From Paenibacillus sp. HW567 (GTDB lineage: Bacteria > Bacillota > Bacilli > Paenibacillales > Paenibacillaceae), in assembly GCF_000374185.1 (NCBI RefSeq), contig NZ_KB910518.1, positions 4,200,529 through 4,264,528 of the forward strand: a stretch of DNA of 64,000 nucleotides. Direction: 5' to 3'. Below, piece by piece: positions 51,147 to 59,627 of this stretch. A model generated the notes under the pieces. It was not told the DNA's origin and did no database searches. It worked only from the letters and a program-made list of their open reading frames with translations. A program made the position numbers and the translations under genes. The number at the start of each line of letters is the position of its first letter. Position 1 is the first letter of the stretch.

Positions 51147-52337
51147 TTACTCTCCTTCAGTGAATGCTGCTTCAATTGTAATACTCGTACCTGCAGGGCT
51201 GCTGTCCACCTTCATGGTCCCTCCGATCAGCCTTACCCGTTCCTGAAGGCCCAGCAGGCCATAATGTCCGGGCTCCTTGCCAATGGTGCTCGCGCTGAAC
51301 CCGACTCCATTATCTCTAATCTCCAGTAACAGCCGCTCCTCCCGGTCGGACAGGGTAATCCACACCTTGTCTGCCTGGGCATGCCGGGCAATGTTGGTGA
51401 GACACTCCTTAACCATGTGCAGGCTGTGTTCCATTAGCATTCTGGATAAGCGTTTCGTAAGCTCAAGTTGTGTTACTGTGACTATACCGGTCGCGTCTGT
51501 AAAATGCTGCACTTCAGTCTCAACCGCTTCCCTGAAATTCAGCTCGGGCGCTGATCTCAGCCGCAGATTGTCAATTGCCAGGCGGGCTTCCGCCAGCGTC
51601 TTGCGGGCCTGCTTCATCGACAGTCTGGTGATTTCCTGTGCCCGCTCTGTACGGCCTTGTGTCAGATATGCATCCGCCGCCTCAAGCTGCATAATTAACC
51701 CGGCTACTCCCTGTGCCAGCGTATCGTGCAGATCGCGGGCCATACGCTGACGTTCATTGGAGAGTGTCAGCTCCTCCACCTTCATATGCGCTTCTTTCAG
51801 ATCACGCAGGAAAGTCTGAATCCGCAGGCGCTCCTGCACCTGCTGAAAGAACAATAGAGCATAAGCCACTACAACAACCAGCATCAAAGCAAAAAAAGGA
51901 AGAATGAAAATGACCTCATCCGTATCGCTTAAAGTAAGCGAGGCATCAAAAAACAGCACCATACTTATAATCGACACAAAAACAACATTTCTAATCCGGT
52001 ACGAAAAAGCCAAACTTTGAGCAACCAGCACCGGAAGAAGTCCAATAAGTACAGCCTGATAGCCCCGCGGCATCAGAATAGCACATAAATAGATTAGAAT
52101 CCCCTGCACAGCAAAGTGCAGCCAGAATTGTTTGTTCGAAATCCGGTAAAAATTCCAATGCATCAAGACATGAATCGTAAATAAACCCGTAAATGCTATA
52201 CTGGTCAAAATTTGAGGATCTTTGATGAACTGCATCAGTATGGCCGCTACATAAACAATCGACACCCAGATTAACACGGGCACTCTGGATTCAAATAATT
52301 CATTCACTAGCAGCAGCCCATCTTTTTTTTCTTTCAT
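51147..52337 (-). CDS. Sensor histidine kinase, HisKA_3 type (YdfH-like)
   Basis: 396 residues. An N-terminal block of about six membrane helices (VPVLIWVSIVYVAAILMQFI onward to VVVVAYALLFFQQVQERLRI, about 170) is followed by a coiled coil. The dimerisation/phospho-acceptor helix is RQRMARDLHDTLAQGVAGLI with the His in DLHD (about 211). The ATPase has HMVKECLTNIARHAQA (N box), LEIRDNGVGF (G1) and HYGLLGLQERVRLIGG (G2). There is no large extracellular domain, so it probably senses membrane perturbation. AAGGAGGG precedes the ATG. Confidence 0.92.
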   Translation of the reverse strand: MKEKKDGLLLVNELFESRVPVLIWVSIVYVAAILMQFIKDPQILTSIAFTGLFTIHVLMHWNFYRISNKQFWLHFAVQGILIYLCAILMPRGYQAVLIGLLPVLVAQSLAFSYRIRNVVFVSIISMVLFFDASLTLSDTDEVIFILPFFALMLVVVVAYALLFFQQVQERLRIQTFLRDLKEAHMKVEELTLSNERQRMARDLHDTLAQGVAGLIMQLEAADAYLTQGRTERAQEITRLSMKQARKTLAEARLAIDNLRLRSAPELNFREAVETEVQHFTDATGIVTVTQLELTKRLSRMLMEHSLHMVKECLTNIARHAQADKVWITLSDREERLLLEIRDNGVGFSASTIGKEPGHYGLLGLQERVRLIGGTMKVDSSPAGTSITIEAAFTEGE

Positions 52338-52434
52338 TCGACTGACCCTCCTTATGCTCTATTATAAGGATTTACACTCAGCGTTAAAATGTATCTATCA
52401 TCATACCTCTTCCGCGCAGATTTGATATTGTCCA

Positions 52435-52456
52435 AAAGGGCAGCCCTTTCGGGCAG
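52435..52456. promoter_or_regulatory. Response-regulator box upstream of the sensor kinase operon
   Basis: AAGGGC followed by the dyad GCCCTTTCGGGC (52443-52454), matching the array at 50434-50459. It lies about 105 bp upstream of the kinase start and directly abuts the ATG of the divergent helicase gene (52459), so it could affect both. Confidence 0.58.
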
Positions 52457-52458
52457 AA

Positions 52459-54594
52459 ATGGCTGGTTTGTCAGTAGCCTTCACACTTGACTGTTATCGC
52501 AACATAGAAGATAATTACAATTCGTTAAAATCTATACGGGAAGATAATCCATGGCGAAGAGGGGCGATCGTTATTAGCTGGTTAAATGATCTCTATAAAT
52601 TACAGAAGCGGGAGCCGCAAAAGGAAATCGAACCCTCTTTGATCAATGCCATCTTCCGGATGTATGACCGGTTTCCCAGGATTGGCCTAAGGGAGCGGAC
52701 CGGTCAGCAGGATATGTCGCTGGATATCGCCGATGCTTATCTCAATGGCCGCAACGCCATGATTGAAGCCGGGGTTGGAATCGGCAAGTCCTTTGGATAC
52801 CTCATTCCCAGCCTGCTTATTAATCAGGTATCCCGGCAGCCGATCATTATAGCAACCTCCTCCATTCAGCTTTCAGAGCAGATCCATAAAGACCTGAGAG
52901 TCATTGGAAGCCGTCTCGGGTTCACCACAGTTCGCTCTGTAGTCGGCAAAGGCATGGGCCAATATGCCTGCCGGCACAGGGCAGCGGGCTTATTCGAGCC
53001 TGATGACCCAAGCTCCCCCCTGTCAACCCTTGCGCAGCGTATTTTAAATTTTGAGATTGATGAAAGAGCGGATATCAAGGGCGGGATCAGCGATGCCGAA
53101 TGGTCGAATGTTTGTGTGAATGACTGTATATTTGAACGCTGCCATTATAAAAATGCCTGTTTGTTCTACGATATGAGGACCAAAATTAATGCCAGGGCTT
53201 GCGACATTGATTTCATTATTGTGAATCAGGACCTGCTTATCCGCGATTTAATTAAGAAAAAGGAAGGCACCAGGGGCATAATTACAGAGCAGCCGGCTCT
53301 GATCGTAATTGATGAGGCCCATAATCTGGAGGCAAAGGTCAGAGATGCAGGAACGCTGGAATTTACTTTGCGGAGAACGTGCCGTATTCTGGATGACGCT
53401 TTGCAGATTCTTTTTAAGCAGTCCAGGGATAAGAGCCTATTCTCACAATCCAAATTTTTAAAAAGCTGCGTTGAACGTATTTTTAAGCAGATAGATGCTG
53501 ATTTGCTCCATGCCGCCAAGCAGGATAACGACCGGATAAAAGTGTCGGAGATTAAAGGTATTCCGTTTAGCCGGGCGTCGCGTGATTTGAGAGACCTTAG
53601 TCTTAGCCTCTCGGTTTTAACTTCCCGGCACGAGCGGGAGATCGACGAGGTTTTTGAAGCCATGAACGGACTTATCAGGCTCTTTGATGTCTTGGCTGGG
53701 GTAGAGGACAACTATCTCATATGGGCAAGCAATACCCAACGTGAAGCGACGATCAGCATCTGCCCCAAGGCGATAAGCCAGTTTCTAAAATACACATTAT
53801 TTAACGGGAAGACACCTGTTATCTTAACGTCGGCAACCATGTGTCAAGGCGGAGAAACGCTGGAGGAGCAATACGCTTATTTGACGAAATCCCTCGGTTA
53901 CACGGGTGATTATATGGACCGGCAATCCTCACCCTTTGATTACAGCAGCCATGCCATGATGTACATCTCCGGCAACATTCCGTACTACCGCCATGATAAG
54001 CGGGAATTATATCTTGAGGCAGCCTACACAGAAATGATTAAGCTTTGTAATTTGACACAAGGAAGAACACTGGTCCTTTTCTCAGCCAAGGAGGATATGA
54101 AGTACGTTCATAAGAGGCTGATTTCCGGTGCGGATGAGTATAAATGGGCGTTGCATGTCCAAAAAGAGGGGGCTTCCCAGGATGGAGTGATCGCTGAATT
54201 CCGGGGCAGTAAAGGCGTACTCCTCAGTACCGGTGTATTCTGGGAAGGCGTAAATATCGAAGGCTCCGACCTGTCGCAGGTCATTATTTTCCGCCTGCCC
54301 TTCCCGGTTCCCGCCGATCCTATCTATGAATATAAGGCAGCTCAAGCGAAAAATCCTTTGAAGGAGGTTTTTGTCCCGGACATGCTGCTTCGGTTACGGC
54401 AAGGAACTGGGCGTCTGATCCGCAGCGAAACTGACCTTGGAGTACTCAGCATACTTGATTCCCGCCTCTCTACCGCAGCCAGAAAGGATTACCGGGATAA
54501 GGTACTGGAAACTTTACCGTTTAAGAAGGTTACCGAGGATTTCTCGGTTCTGGAGAGGTTTGTCAAGGAGAAGGGGATACAACGTACGGTTTGA
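52459..54594 (+). CDS. DinG/XPD-like Fe-S superfamily 2 DNA helicase
   Basis: 711 residues. Walker A is MIEAGVGIGKSFGYLIPSLL (about 97-115; G-V-G-I-G-K-S rather than the usual T-G-T-G-K-T). Motif Ia is IIIATSSIQLSEQIHKDL. Four cysteines, one in GQYACRHRA and three in CVNDCIFERCHYKNACLF, fit the 4Fe-4S domain of DinG/XPD helicases. The DEAH box is IVIDEAHNLEAKV, and C-terminal motifs are VLLSTGVFWEGVNIEGSDLS and LLRLRQGTGRLIRSETDLGV. It unwinds DNA or R-loops 5'-3' in this family. No nuclease domain. The ATG overlaps a regulatory dyad and lacks a clear ribosome site, so the start is uncertain. Confidence 0.84.
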   Translation: MAGLSVAFTLDCYRNIEDNYNSLKSIREDNPWRRGAIVISWLNDLYKLQKREPQKEIEPSLINAIFRMYDRFPRIGLRERTGQQDMSLDIADAYLNGRNAMIEAGVGIGKSFGYLIPSLLINQVSRQPIIIATSSIQLSEQIHKDLRVIGSRLGFTTVRSVVGKGMGQYACRHRAAGLFEPDDPSSPLSTLAQRILNFEIDERADIKGGISDAEWSNVCVNDCIFERCHYKNACLFYDMRTKINARACDIDFIIVNQDLLIRDLIKKKEGTRGIITEQPALIVIDEAHNLEAKVRDAGTLEFTLRRTCRILDDALQILFKQSRDKSLFSQSKFLKSCVERIFKQIDADLLHAAKQDNDRIKVSEIKGIPFSRASRDLRDLSLSLSVLTSRHEREIDEVFEAMNGLIRLFDVLAGVEDNYLIWASNTQREATISICPKAISQFLKYTLFNGKTPVILTSATMCQGGETLEEQYAYLTKSLGYTGDYMDRQSSPFDYSSHAMMYISGNIPYYRHDKRELYLEAAYTEMIKLCNLTQGRTLVLFSAKEDMKYVHKRLISGADEYKWALHVQKEGASQDGVIAEFRGSKGVLLSTGVFWEGVNIEGSDLSQVIIFRLPFPVPADPIYEYKAAQAKNPLKEVFVPDMLLRLRQGTGRLIRSETDLGVLSILDSRLSTAARKDYRDKVLETLPFKKVTEDFSVLERFVKEKGIQRTV

Positions 54595-54624
54595 AAATGG
54601 AACAAGCCTTTTTCAAGATGATGC

Positions 54625-54658
54625 CCAAAAAAGCAACTCATCCGAAGACAAGTTGCTT
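54625..54658 (-). terminator. Terminator of the alcohol dehydrogenase gene
   Basis: Minus strand AAGCAACT-N12-AGTTGCTT followed by a T-run (54632 down to 54627). It lies 36 bp after the dehydrogenase stop and within the 3' region shared with the converging helicase gene. Confidence 0.8.
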
Positions 54659-54693
54659 GTTGGACTGAGGTGCTGTCAAAAAAATGGATGACC

Positions 54694-55743
54694 CTACTCT
54701 TGCTCCATCGTGCTGATGTCGATTACAAACCGATACCGGACATCTGAAGCTAATACGCGTTCCCAAGCTTCATCAATCTGGCTGGCGGAAATAACCTCAA
54801 TCTCAGAGGCAATATCGTGTTCCGCGCAGAAGTCCAGCATTTCCTGCGTTTCTTGAATTCCACCGATCATTGATCCGGCAAACGACCGGCGCTGGCCGAT
54901 CAGCGAGAACACGTTAACTGCTAGCGGGTCCGCCGGCGCACCGACATTGACCAGTGTACCGTCCAGCGCCAGGAGCGAAAGATGGGCACTCATATCAATT
55001 TTCGCGCTGACTGTATTCACGATAAGGTCAAACGAACCGGCAAGTACTTTAAATGTCTCGGGATCGCTTGTGGCATAATAATGGTCCGCTCCTAGCTGCA
55101 GGCCGTCTTCTTTCTTCTTCAGCGTCTGTGATAGAACCGTAACCTCTGCTCCCATAGCATGAGCAAGCTTCACAGCCATATGTCCCAGCCCGCCAAGTCC
55201 AACAACAGCTACCTTCTTGCCGGGAGCGGCTCCCCAGTGGCGCAGCGGTGAATAGGTTGTGATCCCGGCACATAATAGAGGCGCAGCAGCATCAAGCGGA
55301 ATACTGTCAGGAATTCTAACTACAAAACCTTCCGTTACGACGATGTGGGTGGAATAACCTCCCTGTGTATAATGCCCGTGCCGGTCAGTTGCTCCATAAG
55401 TGCCCGTGTTCCCATTAAGGCAATACTGCTCCTCTCCTTTACGGCAACTGCTGCACTCTCCACAAGAGTCAACCATGCAGCCTACCCCTACCCGGTCACC
55501 GACGGCAAACTTTGTGACCTCGGAACCGATCCGGCTGACAATACCGGCGATCTCGTGCCCGGGAACGAGAGGATATTTCACCGGTCCCCACTCCCCGCGG
55601 GCTGTATGGATGTCTGAATGGCAAATCCCAGCGTATTTAATCTCAATGAGAACATCGTGCGGCTGGAGATCCCGGCGCTCAATCGCGGTCAGCTTGAACG
55701 GACCCTCCGGGCTGAACGTGGCACGTGCATTAACTTTCATCAT
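54694..55743 (-). CDS. Zinc-dependent NAD(P) alcohol dehydrogenase (YahK/AdhA type)
   Basis: 349 residues. Catalytic zinc site: Cys in YAGICHSDIHTARGEWG and His in VPGHEIAGIV. The structural zinc cysteines are in CMVDSCGECSSCRKGEEQYC. The Rossmann motif is VAVVGLGGLGHMAVKLAHAM. The C-terminus has FAGSMIGGIQETQEMLDFCA. This subgroup reduces aldehydes, including cinnamyl-type ones, with NADPH. AGGAGG precedes a double ATG (55743/55740). The promoter at 55816-55846 is of the same MerR type as those of the two aldo/keto reductases, so they form one regulon. Confidence 0.93.
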   Translation of the reverse strand: MMKVNARATFSPEGPFKLTAIERRDLQPHDVLIEIKYAGICHSDIHTARGEWGPVKYPLVPGHEIAGIVSRIGSEVTKFAVGDRVGVGCMVDSCGECSSCRKGEEQYCLNGNTGTYGATDRHGHYTQGGYSTHIVVTEGFVVRIPDSIPLDAAAPLLCAGITTYSPLRHWGAAPGKKVAVVGLGGLGHMAVKLAHAMGAEVTVLSQTLKKKEDGLQLGADHYYATSDPETFKVLAGSFDLIVNTVSAKIDMSAHLSLLALDGTLVNVGAPADPLAVNVFSLIGQRRSFAGSMIGGIQETQEMLDFCAEHDIASEIEVISASQIDEAWERVLASDVRYRFVIDISTMEQE

Positions 55744-55815
55744 AGTATAACCTCCTGCAAATTAAGAATTTTTCACATTGGTTTAGAAAGATGTAACTCC
55801 AGTACTACAAAATAT

Positions 55816-55846
55816 ATGTTAGTCCTTGAAGTTAACTCCAAGTCAA
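55816..55846 (-). promoter_or_regulatory. MerR-type promoter of the alcohol dehydrogenase
   Basis: Minus strand: -35 TTGACT (55841-55846), 19-bp spacer beginning TGGAGTTAACTTCAAG, -10 TAACAT (55816-55821). It matches the AKR promoters at 46269 and 47239 in spacing and dyad. Confidence 0.75.
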
Positions 55847-55877
55847 GTGAAAAATTAAATTTTGCCGCAAGCTCTTA

Positions 55878-56948
55878 TCACCACTGCATAAGCTTTTGGA
55901 TTTGAGCCGTCAGTTTATCCGCCGCCTTGCTGTGAGTAGCTTGAGACGGGTGGAAATCGGCTGCGTAGCCGTCTGCTGCAAGCTGCTCCCCGAACTTCAT
56001 TGCAGTGATATTGCTGTCGCCTGTTTCTTGCTTGAATTCATTAACTGCTTTTTCGACATACGGATATAACCTGCCTCCCATGATACCCAGCGTACAAAGA
56101 ATTGGGGTATGGGGATGATAACGTCTGACCAGTTTAAGAAACCGGACATACTCTTCAGCATATTCTGTCTGCTTGGCTATATCATCCTTAGTGTAGGAAT
56201 CATCGTTCGTCCCGAGGTTAATAATAATCAGATCAGGTACAAGTTTGCTGAAATCCCACGCTAAATCCTGAGGCAGCAGGGTATCGTCAAATTTCCCCTC
56301 AGACTTGCCCACCTTTTCATAGTAATCCGGGATCAGATGCGTGGTAAGCTTTTGATCGTTTTCCGTGTAGCCTGTAATAATGCCATAGCCGCTATACGAA
56401 ACCATGCTGTAATCAGCCTGTAGCTGCCGGGCGGTCAGGTAGGCATAGGCTTTCGTGACATCTTCCGTAGCTGTGGAGAACGAATGCAGCTCATGCTCAT
56501 CATCAACGCCATAGCCGCAGGTAATGGAATCGCCGATGAACTCGATGGTATGTACGTTGTCCGGGGTCGGCTTTATTCCCTCTGCCGCATCAACAGTAAT
56601 TTCCTGAATTCCCGCTGTTGACATCGCCGCCTCTGATAGCTTAATAACCGTTACCGTTACATCCTGCTCGGTATCGCTTTCAAACACTGTATACGTTGTA
56701 AGCGGCTTATCTAGCTGATCATCAATCACCCGCTTTCCGTTTACGTAGATGCCAATCCGGGCCAGATTATTGCCGGTTGAGGCAATAGCATCACCTTTTA
56801 ATGTAATCTCCGCTTTTTTACCATAGAACGAGAATTCCACCCCGCCGCCCGAGAGCGCCAGCCACAGCACATCCTTATAATAGTGGGTCCGTCCGATAAT
56901 CTTGACATTGTTTTCTGTTGCTCTGAACACTTGGGTTGTTTCCGGCAT
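55878..56948 (-). CDS. SGNH/GDSL hydrolase, carbohydrate esterase family 2-like
   Basis: 356 residues from ATG 56948 (GGTAGG upstream). The N-terminal jelly roll (FRATENNVKIIGRTHYYKDV, LWLALSGGGVEFSFYGKKAE, VYVNGKRVIDDQLD-like segment) is followed by the SGNH domain. Block I nucleophile Ser is in IEFIGDSITCGYG (about 155), block III is IINLGTNDDSYT, and the Asp/His pair is in YAADFHPSQATHSKAADKLT. This two-domain arrangement is that of CE2 acetyl-xylan/glucomannan esterases. No signal peptide, suggesting intracellular deacetylation. No operon partner is evident. Confidence 0.84.
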   Translation of the reverse strand: MPETTQVFRATENNVKIIGRTHYYKDVLWLALSGGGVEFSFYGKKAEITLKGDAIASTGNNLARIGIYVNGKRVIDDQLDKPLTTYTVFESDTEQDVTVTVIKLSEAAMSTAGIQEITVDAAEGIKPTPDNVHTIEFIGDSITCGYGVDDEHELHSFSTATEDVTKAYAYLTARQLQADYSMVSYSGYGIITGYTENDQKLTTHLIPDYYEKVGKSEGKFDDTLLPQDLAWDFSKLVPDLIIINLGTNDDSYTKDDIAKQTEYAEEYVRFLKLVRRYHPHTPILCTLGIMGGRLYPYVEKAVNEFKQETGDSNITAMKFGEQLAADGYAADFHPSQATHSKAADKLTAQIQKLMQW

Positions 56949-57064
56949 CTTGAAACCTACCTTCCTTATCTTTTTAATGCAGGTAATAGCAATGTACTCC
57001 CAAAGCCGGTATTTTGGCAATAGACCCGCCGCTCAAGTAATCAGTGGAATAAAGTAACCCTTAG

Positions 57065-58093
57065 CTACAGCCATTCGACCAGTTGTCTTAACACATTTTT
57101 TTCGGTGTGTACAACTTCACTGATTCTAGTGTCTAGTTCGCTTAAAATCCTGTCGTTTTTAGTCAGATTATATTTGATAGTCAGGTTTCTTATAGTTAAT
57201 GAGTGATTTACAACCTTCTCATATTCACCAGCCAAACCGTACGTGCCCAAATTCAGGTAGTGTATCCGCTCGGCCATGCACTTCTTATGCTCCCACAATA
57301 GGTGGGGAATGCGGGTATCCAAAACTTTAGGACCCTTAATGCGTTTCGCCTGCTGGATTAGCTGCAGTGTGTAGCTGTAAACCTCATGACCAAATATCCA
57401 ATATTTAATATTCTGCACATAAGCATGCGGCCCATCCACCGGAACTTGATCCCAGTAAATGCCTTGATGAATAGTCTTGGATGATAAATAATCTTCGATC
57501 TGATTTCTGAGATGTGCGGTGTTAAGCGTATATTCGCCTTGTTTACGATGAAGCACCCGAAACAGCCTGCGGAAGTGTTCACAAATATCGCTTTCCCAGG
57601 CTGTTATCAGTTGTTGGTATGAAATCATTGTTTTTATAAACTTGCCATTGTCTAAATTATCCGCTATGTAAAATACTTGGGCTGCATCATCATACCCGTA
57701 TACAAGGACTGAGTGCTCTTTGTGCATTTGTTGATAATAGGTACTCTGGGGGATGTAGAATTGATCCAAATAGAGCCAAATGTACTTATTCTGGTCCAAA
57801 TAGCTGATTAAAACCTCCTTAATGTTGAATGAATATTGATAGTAAATGGTTTTATGCGGCGGTTTGTATACCTCTAGCCATGGACATGCGGTTAATCCTT
57901 CCCCGTACTCAAAAAAAGTGAAGTGATCGGTAAAATACAAGGTATCATCACAAGTGTTAATTCCTATGGAAATGAAATTGCTATAGAACCAAGGCAGATA
58001 GCTTTCATCTTTTGCAATAATCGAAAATAGTGCAGCGTATACATTGTAAGTATTTAACTTGGGTTCATACATTGGAAGAATTATGCTCTTCAT
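57065..58093 (-). CDS. BtrH/peptidase C39-like protein, probably natural-product associated
   Basis: 342 residues from ATG 58093 (AGGAGAG, 8 nt). The N-terminal half resembles BtrH_N/C39-like folds: a start ILPMYEPKLNTYNVYAALFS, a middle WLYLDQFYIPQSTYYQQMHK, then the His-Gly-Asp pattern EHSVLVYGYDDAAQVFYIAD. The expected N-terminal catalytic cysteine is missing (NTYN at that position), so it may be a non-enzymatic scaffold or use another residue. The C-terminal 150 residues are helical and unrecognised. It lies divergent from a LoaP-type antiterminator and near an NRPS, a usual setting for such genes. Confidence 0.55.
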   Translation of the reverse strand: MKSIILPMYEPKLNTYNVYAALFSIIAKDESYLPWFYSNFISIGINTCDDTLYFTDHFTFFEYGEGLTACPWLEVYKPPHKTIYYQYSFNIKEVLISYLDQNKYIWLYLDQFYIPQSTYYQQMHKEHSVLVYGYDDAAQVFYIADNLDNGKFIKTMISYQQLITAWESDICEHFRRLFRVLHRKQGEYTLNTAHLRNQIEDYLSSKTIHQGIYWDQVPVDGPHAYVQNIKYWIFGHEVYSYTLQLIQQAKRIKGPKVLDTRIPHLLWEHKKCMAERIHYLNLGTYGLAGEYEKVVNHSLTIRNLTIKYNLTKNDRILSELDTRISEVVHTEKNVLRQLVEWL

Positions 58094-58109
58094 TTGCAAT
58101 TCTCTCCTA

Positions 58110-58135
58110 ATGCCCCTCTCTCGAGGAGGCTTTTT
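58110..58135 (+). terminator. Terminator-like hairpin on the plus strand upstream of loaP
   Basis: GCC-CCTC pairs with GAGG-(A)-GGC around a TCTC loop and is followed by seven T (58129-58135). It overlaps the leader of the divergent BtrH-like gene and precedes the antiterminator gene by 230 bp. Any plus-strand transcript entering loaP from the left would meet it. Confidence 0.4.
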
Positions 58136-58364
58136 TTGTGTTTTCAAGATGCTGAGGGAGCCTTCAAACGAACCCTTGCAACTCCATGCGGCGCTTTTAA
58201 GCATATATTACAATTTTCGACATTTCAGTTCGATATAACTATTTTTTGATAAATAATGATAATTATTGAAGGATATCCACTGCTTTCGACGAATTATTAA
58301 CAACAAATCCATATACATACTTTATTCATTCACAAGCTCCACTCTATCTTGAAAGGAGTCAGCT

Positions 58365-58982
58365 ATGAACTGGTACATTTTTTTTGTGAAGACAGGCGAT
58401 GAACTTTGTGTAAAAGATTGGTTAAACAAAACCTTTGACAGAGAAACACTGTATTCCATTGTCCCAAAAAGAATAGTTCCCGAGAAAAAGAATGGAGAGC
58501 TTCTGTATGTAGAGAAAAATTTGTTCCCAAGCTACATTTTCGTAAAGGCAGTCATGGACTTCTCCACGTACTACTTAATTAAGAGGAATTCCAAAATTAT
58601 TAAGATGCTAAATTATCTGAATAAAGAAGATTTGACCTGCCACAGATTAGCTTCCGCACAAAATAAGCGGTCTGCTGTGCCTGCAATAGATAAAGAGGAG
58701 CTTTACTTCAAGAAGATTCCCGAGGAAGAAATGTCGGTTATTCTAAAGCTTTTGAATCAAGAGGAAGAGATAAATTTCTCCAAGGTCTATACCATCGAAT
58801 CCAAGGTCTATGTCGAGTCCGGGCCGTTAAAGGGATTAGAGGGCATTATCAAAAAAATCAACAAGCACACACGCCGGGCAAAAGTGCTGGTATCGCTCAT
58901 GGGCGATCAGCGTATCGTCGAACTCGGCATTGAACTCATAGAACCTGTTGGCAGCAGAGAGCTTAACCCTGCAATCATTTGA
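58365..58982 (+). CDS. loaP: NusG paralogue, LoaP-type antitermination factor
   Basis: 205 residues, ATG preceded by AAAGGAG. The NGN domain starts NWYIFFVKTGDELCVKDWLN and contains KNLFPSYIFVKAVMDFSTYY, the strand that contacts RNA polymerase. A charged linker leads to a C-terminal KOW domain: VYTIESKVYVESGPLKGLEG, then IIKKINKHTRRAKVLVSLMG. Shorter KOW surroundings and the insertion around residues 85-120 separate it from housekeeping NusG. LoaP proteins prevent termination inside long polyketide or NRPS operons in Bacillus and Paenibacillus. The NRPS at 59628 is on the opposite strand, so regulation would act in trans. Confidence 0.82.
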   Translation: MNWYIFFVKTGDELCVKDWLNKTFDRETLYSIVPKRIVPEKKNGELLYVEKNLFPSYIFVKAVMDFSTYYLIKRNSKIIKMLNYLNKEDLTCHRLASAQNKRSAVPAIDKEELYFKKIPEEEMSVILKLLNQEEEINFSKVYTIESKVYVESGPLKGLEGIIKKINKHTRRAKVLVSLMGDQRIVELGIELIEPVGSRELNPAII

Positions 58983-59016
58983 TGAAGCGGGTCTGTCAGA
59001 TTCTATATTCCAATAA

Positions 59017-59046
59017 CAGGCTCCGTCGATGTAATGACGGAGCCTG
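59017..59046. terminator. Bidirectional terminator between loaP and the NRPS-GNAT operon
   Basis: CAGGCTCCGTC pairs with GACGGAGCCTG (11 bp, 8-nt loop) in the 71-bp gap between converging genes. T-runs are weak. Confidence 0.72.
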
Positions 59047-59053
59047 CTCACTG

Positions 59054-59614
59054 TCAATCCTCCCGCAATAGCCCGTAGACTTCCACATCAATGATTCCTT
59101 TGCCCGACCATAACGTGGCCTGTCTTAATGTTCCTTCATACTTGAAGCTATTTTTCAATAATACTTGTTTGGAAGCTTCGTTTGCCGGCATCACTTCCGC
59201 TTGAATTCTGTTCACTTCCACTTCCTGAAACAAGAAGCGGACAACCCGGCTGACTGCCTCTGAGGCAATCCCCTTTCCCCAATGCGCTTCCGCTAAAAAA
59301 TAGCCGATGGTTATCATATCAACTTTTTGATTGAAATCGAAAGCCTCTATGATCCCGACCAATGTATCCTTGTCGCCATTAGCAAAGATCCCCCACTTCA
59401 CTCTCGATCTTTTAAGATAATCCCTTTCAAAGTGTCCAATCATGGTTGCTACGGTAGCTTTATTATGTTTGGGTATAATACCGCAAAACTCAAACACTCT
59501 ATCGTTGTCATAGATGCCAAAAACCTCTTCAAGGTGGCTCTCTTCAATCTTCCCGAGTGTTAACCCATCAGATACAAGCACTGGAAATTGGTTGAATAAA
59601 TGATCTGTATACAC
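59054..59614 (-). CDS. GNAT acetyltransferase, RimJ/RimL type
   Basis: 186 residues from a GTG at 59614 with AAAGGGGA 6 nt upstream. Motif sequence: LGKIEESHLEEVFGIYDNDR, ITIGYFLAEAHWGKGIASEA (the acetyl-CoA loop, G-x-G-I-A) and VNRIQAEVMPANEASKQVLL (NxAS signature of RimJ-like enzymes), then YEGTLRQATLW. It starts 14 bp after the NRPS stop on the same strand and is surely cotranscribed. It may acetylate the peptide or confer self-protection. Confidence 0.85.
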   Translation of the reverse strand: MYTDHLFNQFPVLVSDGLTLGKIEESHLEEVFGIYDNDRVFEFCGIIPKHNKATVATMIGHFERDYLKRSRVKWGIFANGDKDTLVGIIEAFDFNQKVDMITIGYFLAEAHWGKGIASEAVSRVVRFLFQEVEVNRIQAEVMPANEASKQVLLKNSFKYEGTLRQATLWSGKGIIDVEVYGLLRED

Positions 59615-59627
59615 TGATGTTCCCCTT

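Noticed and set aside
52459..54594. Anti-phage defence role for the DinG-like helicase
   Set aside because: It is a single gene without CRISPR, nuclease or other defence partners nearby; DinG-type repair helicase is the simpler reading.
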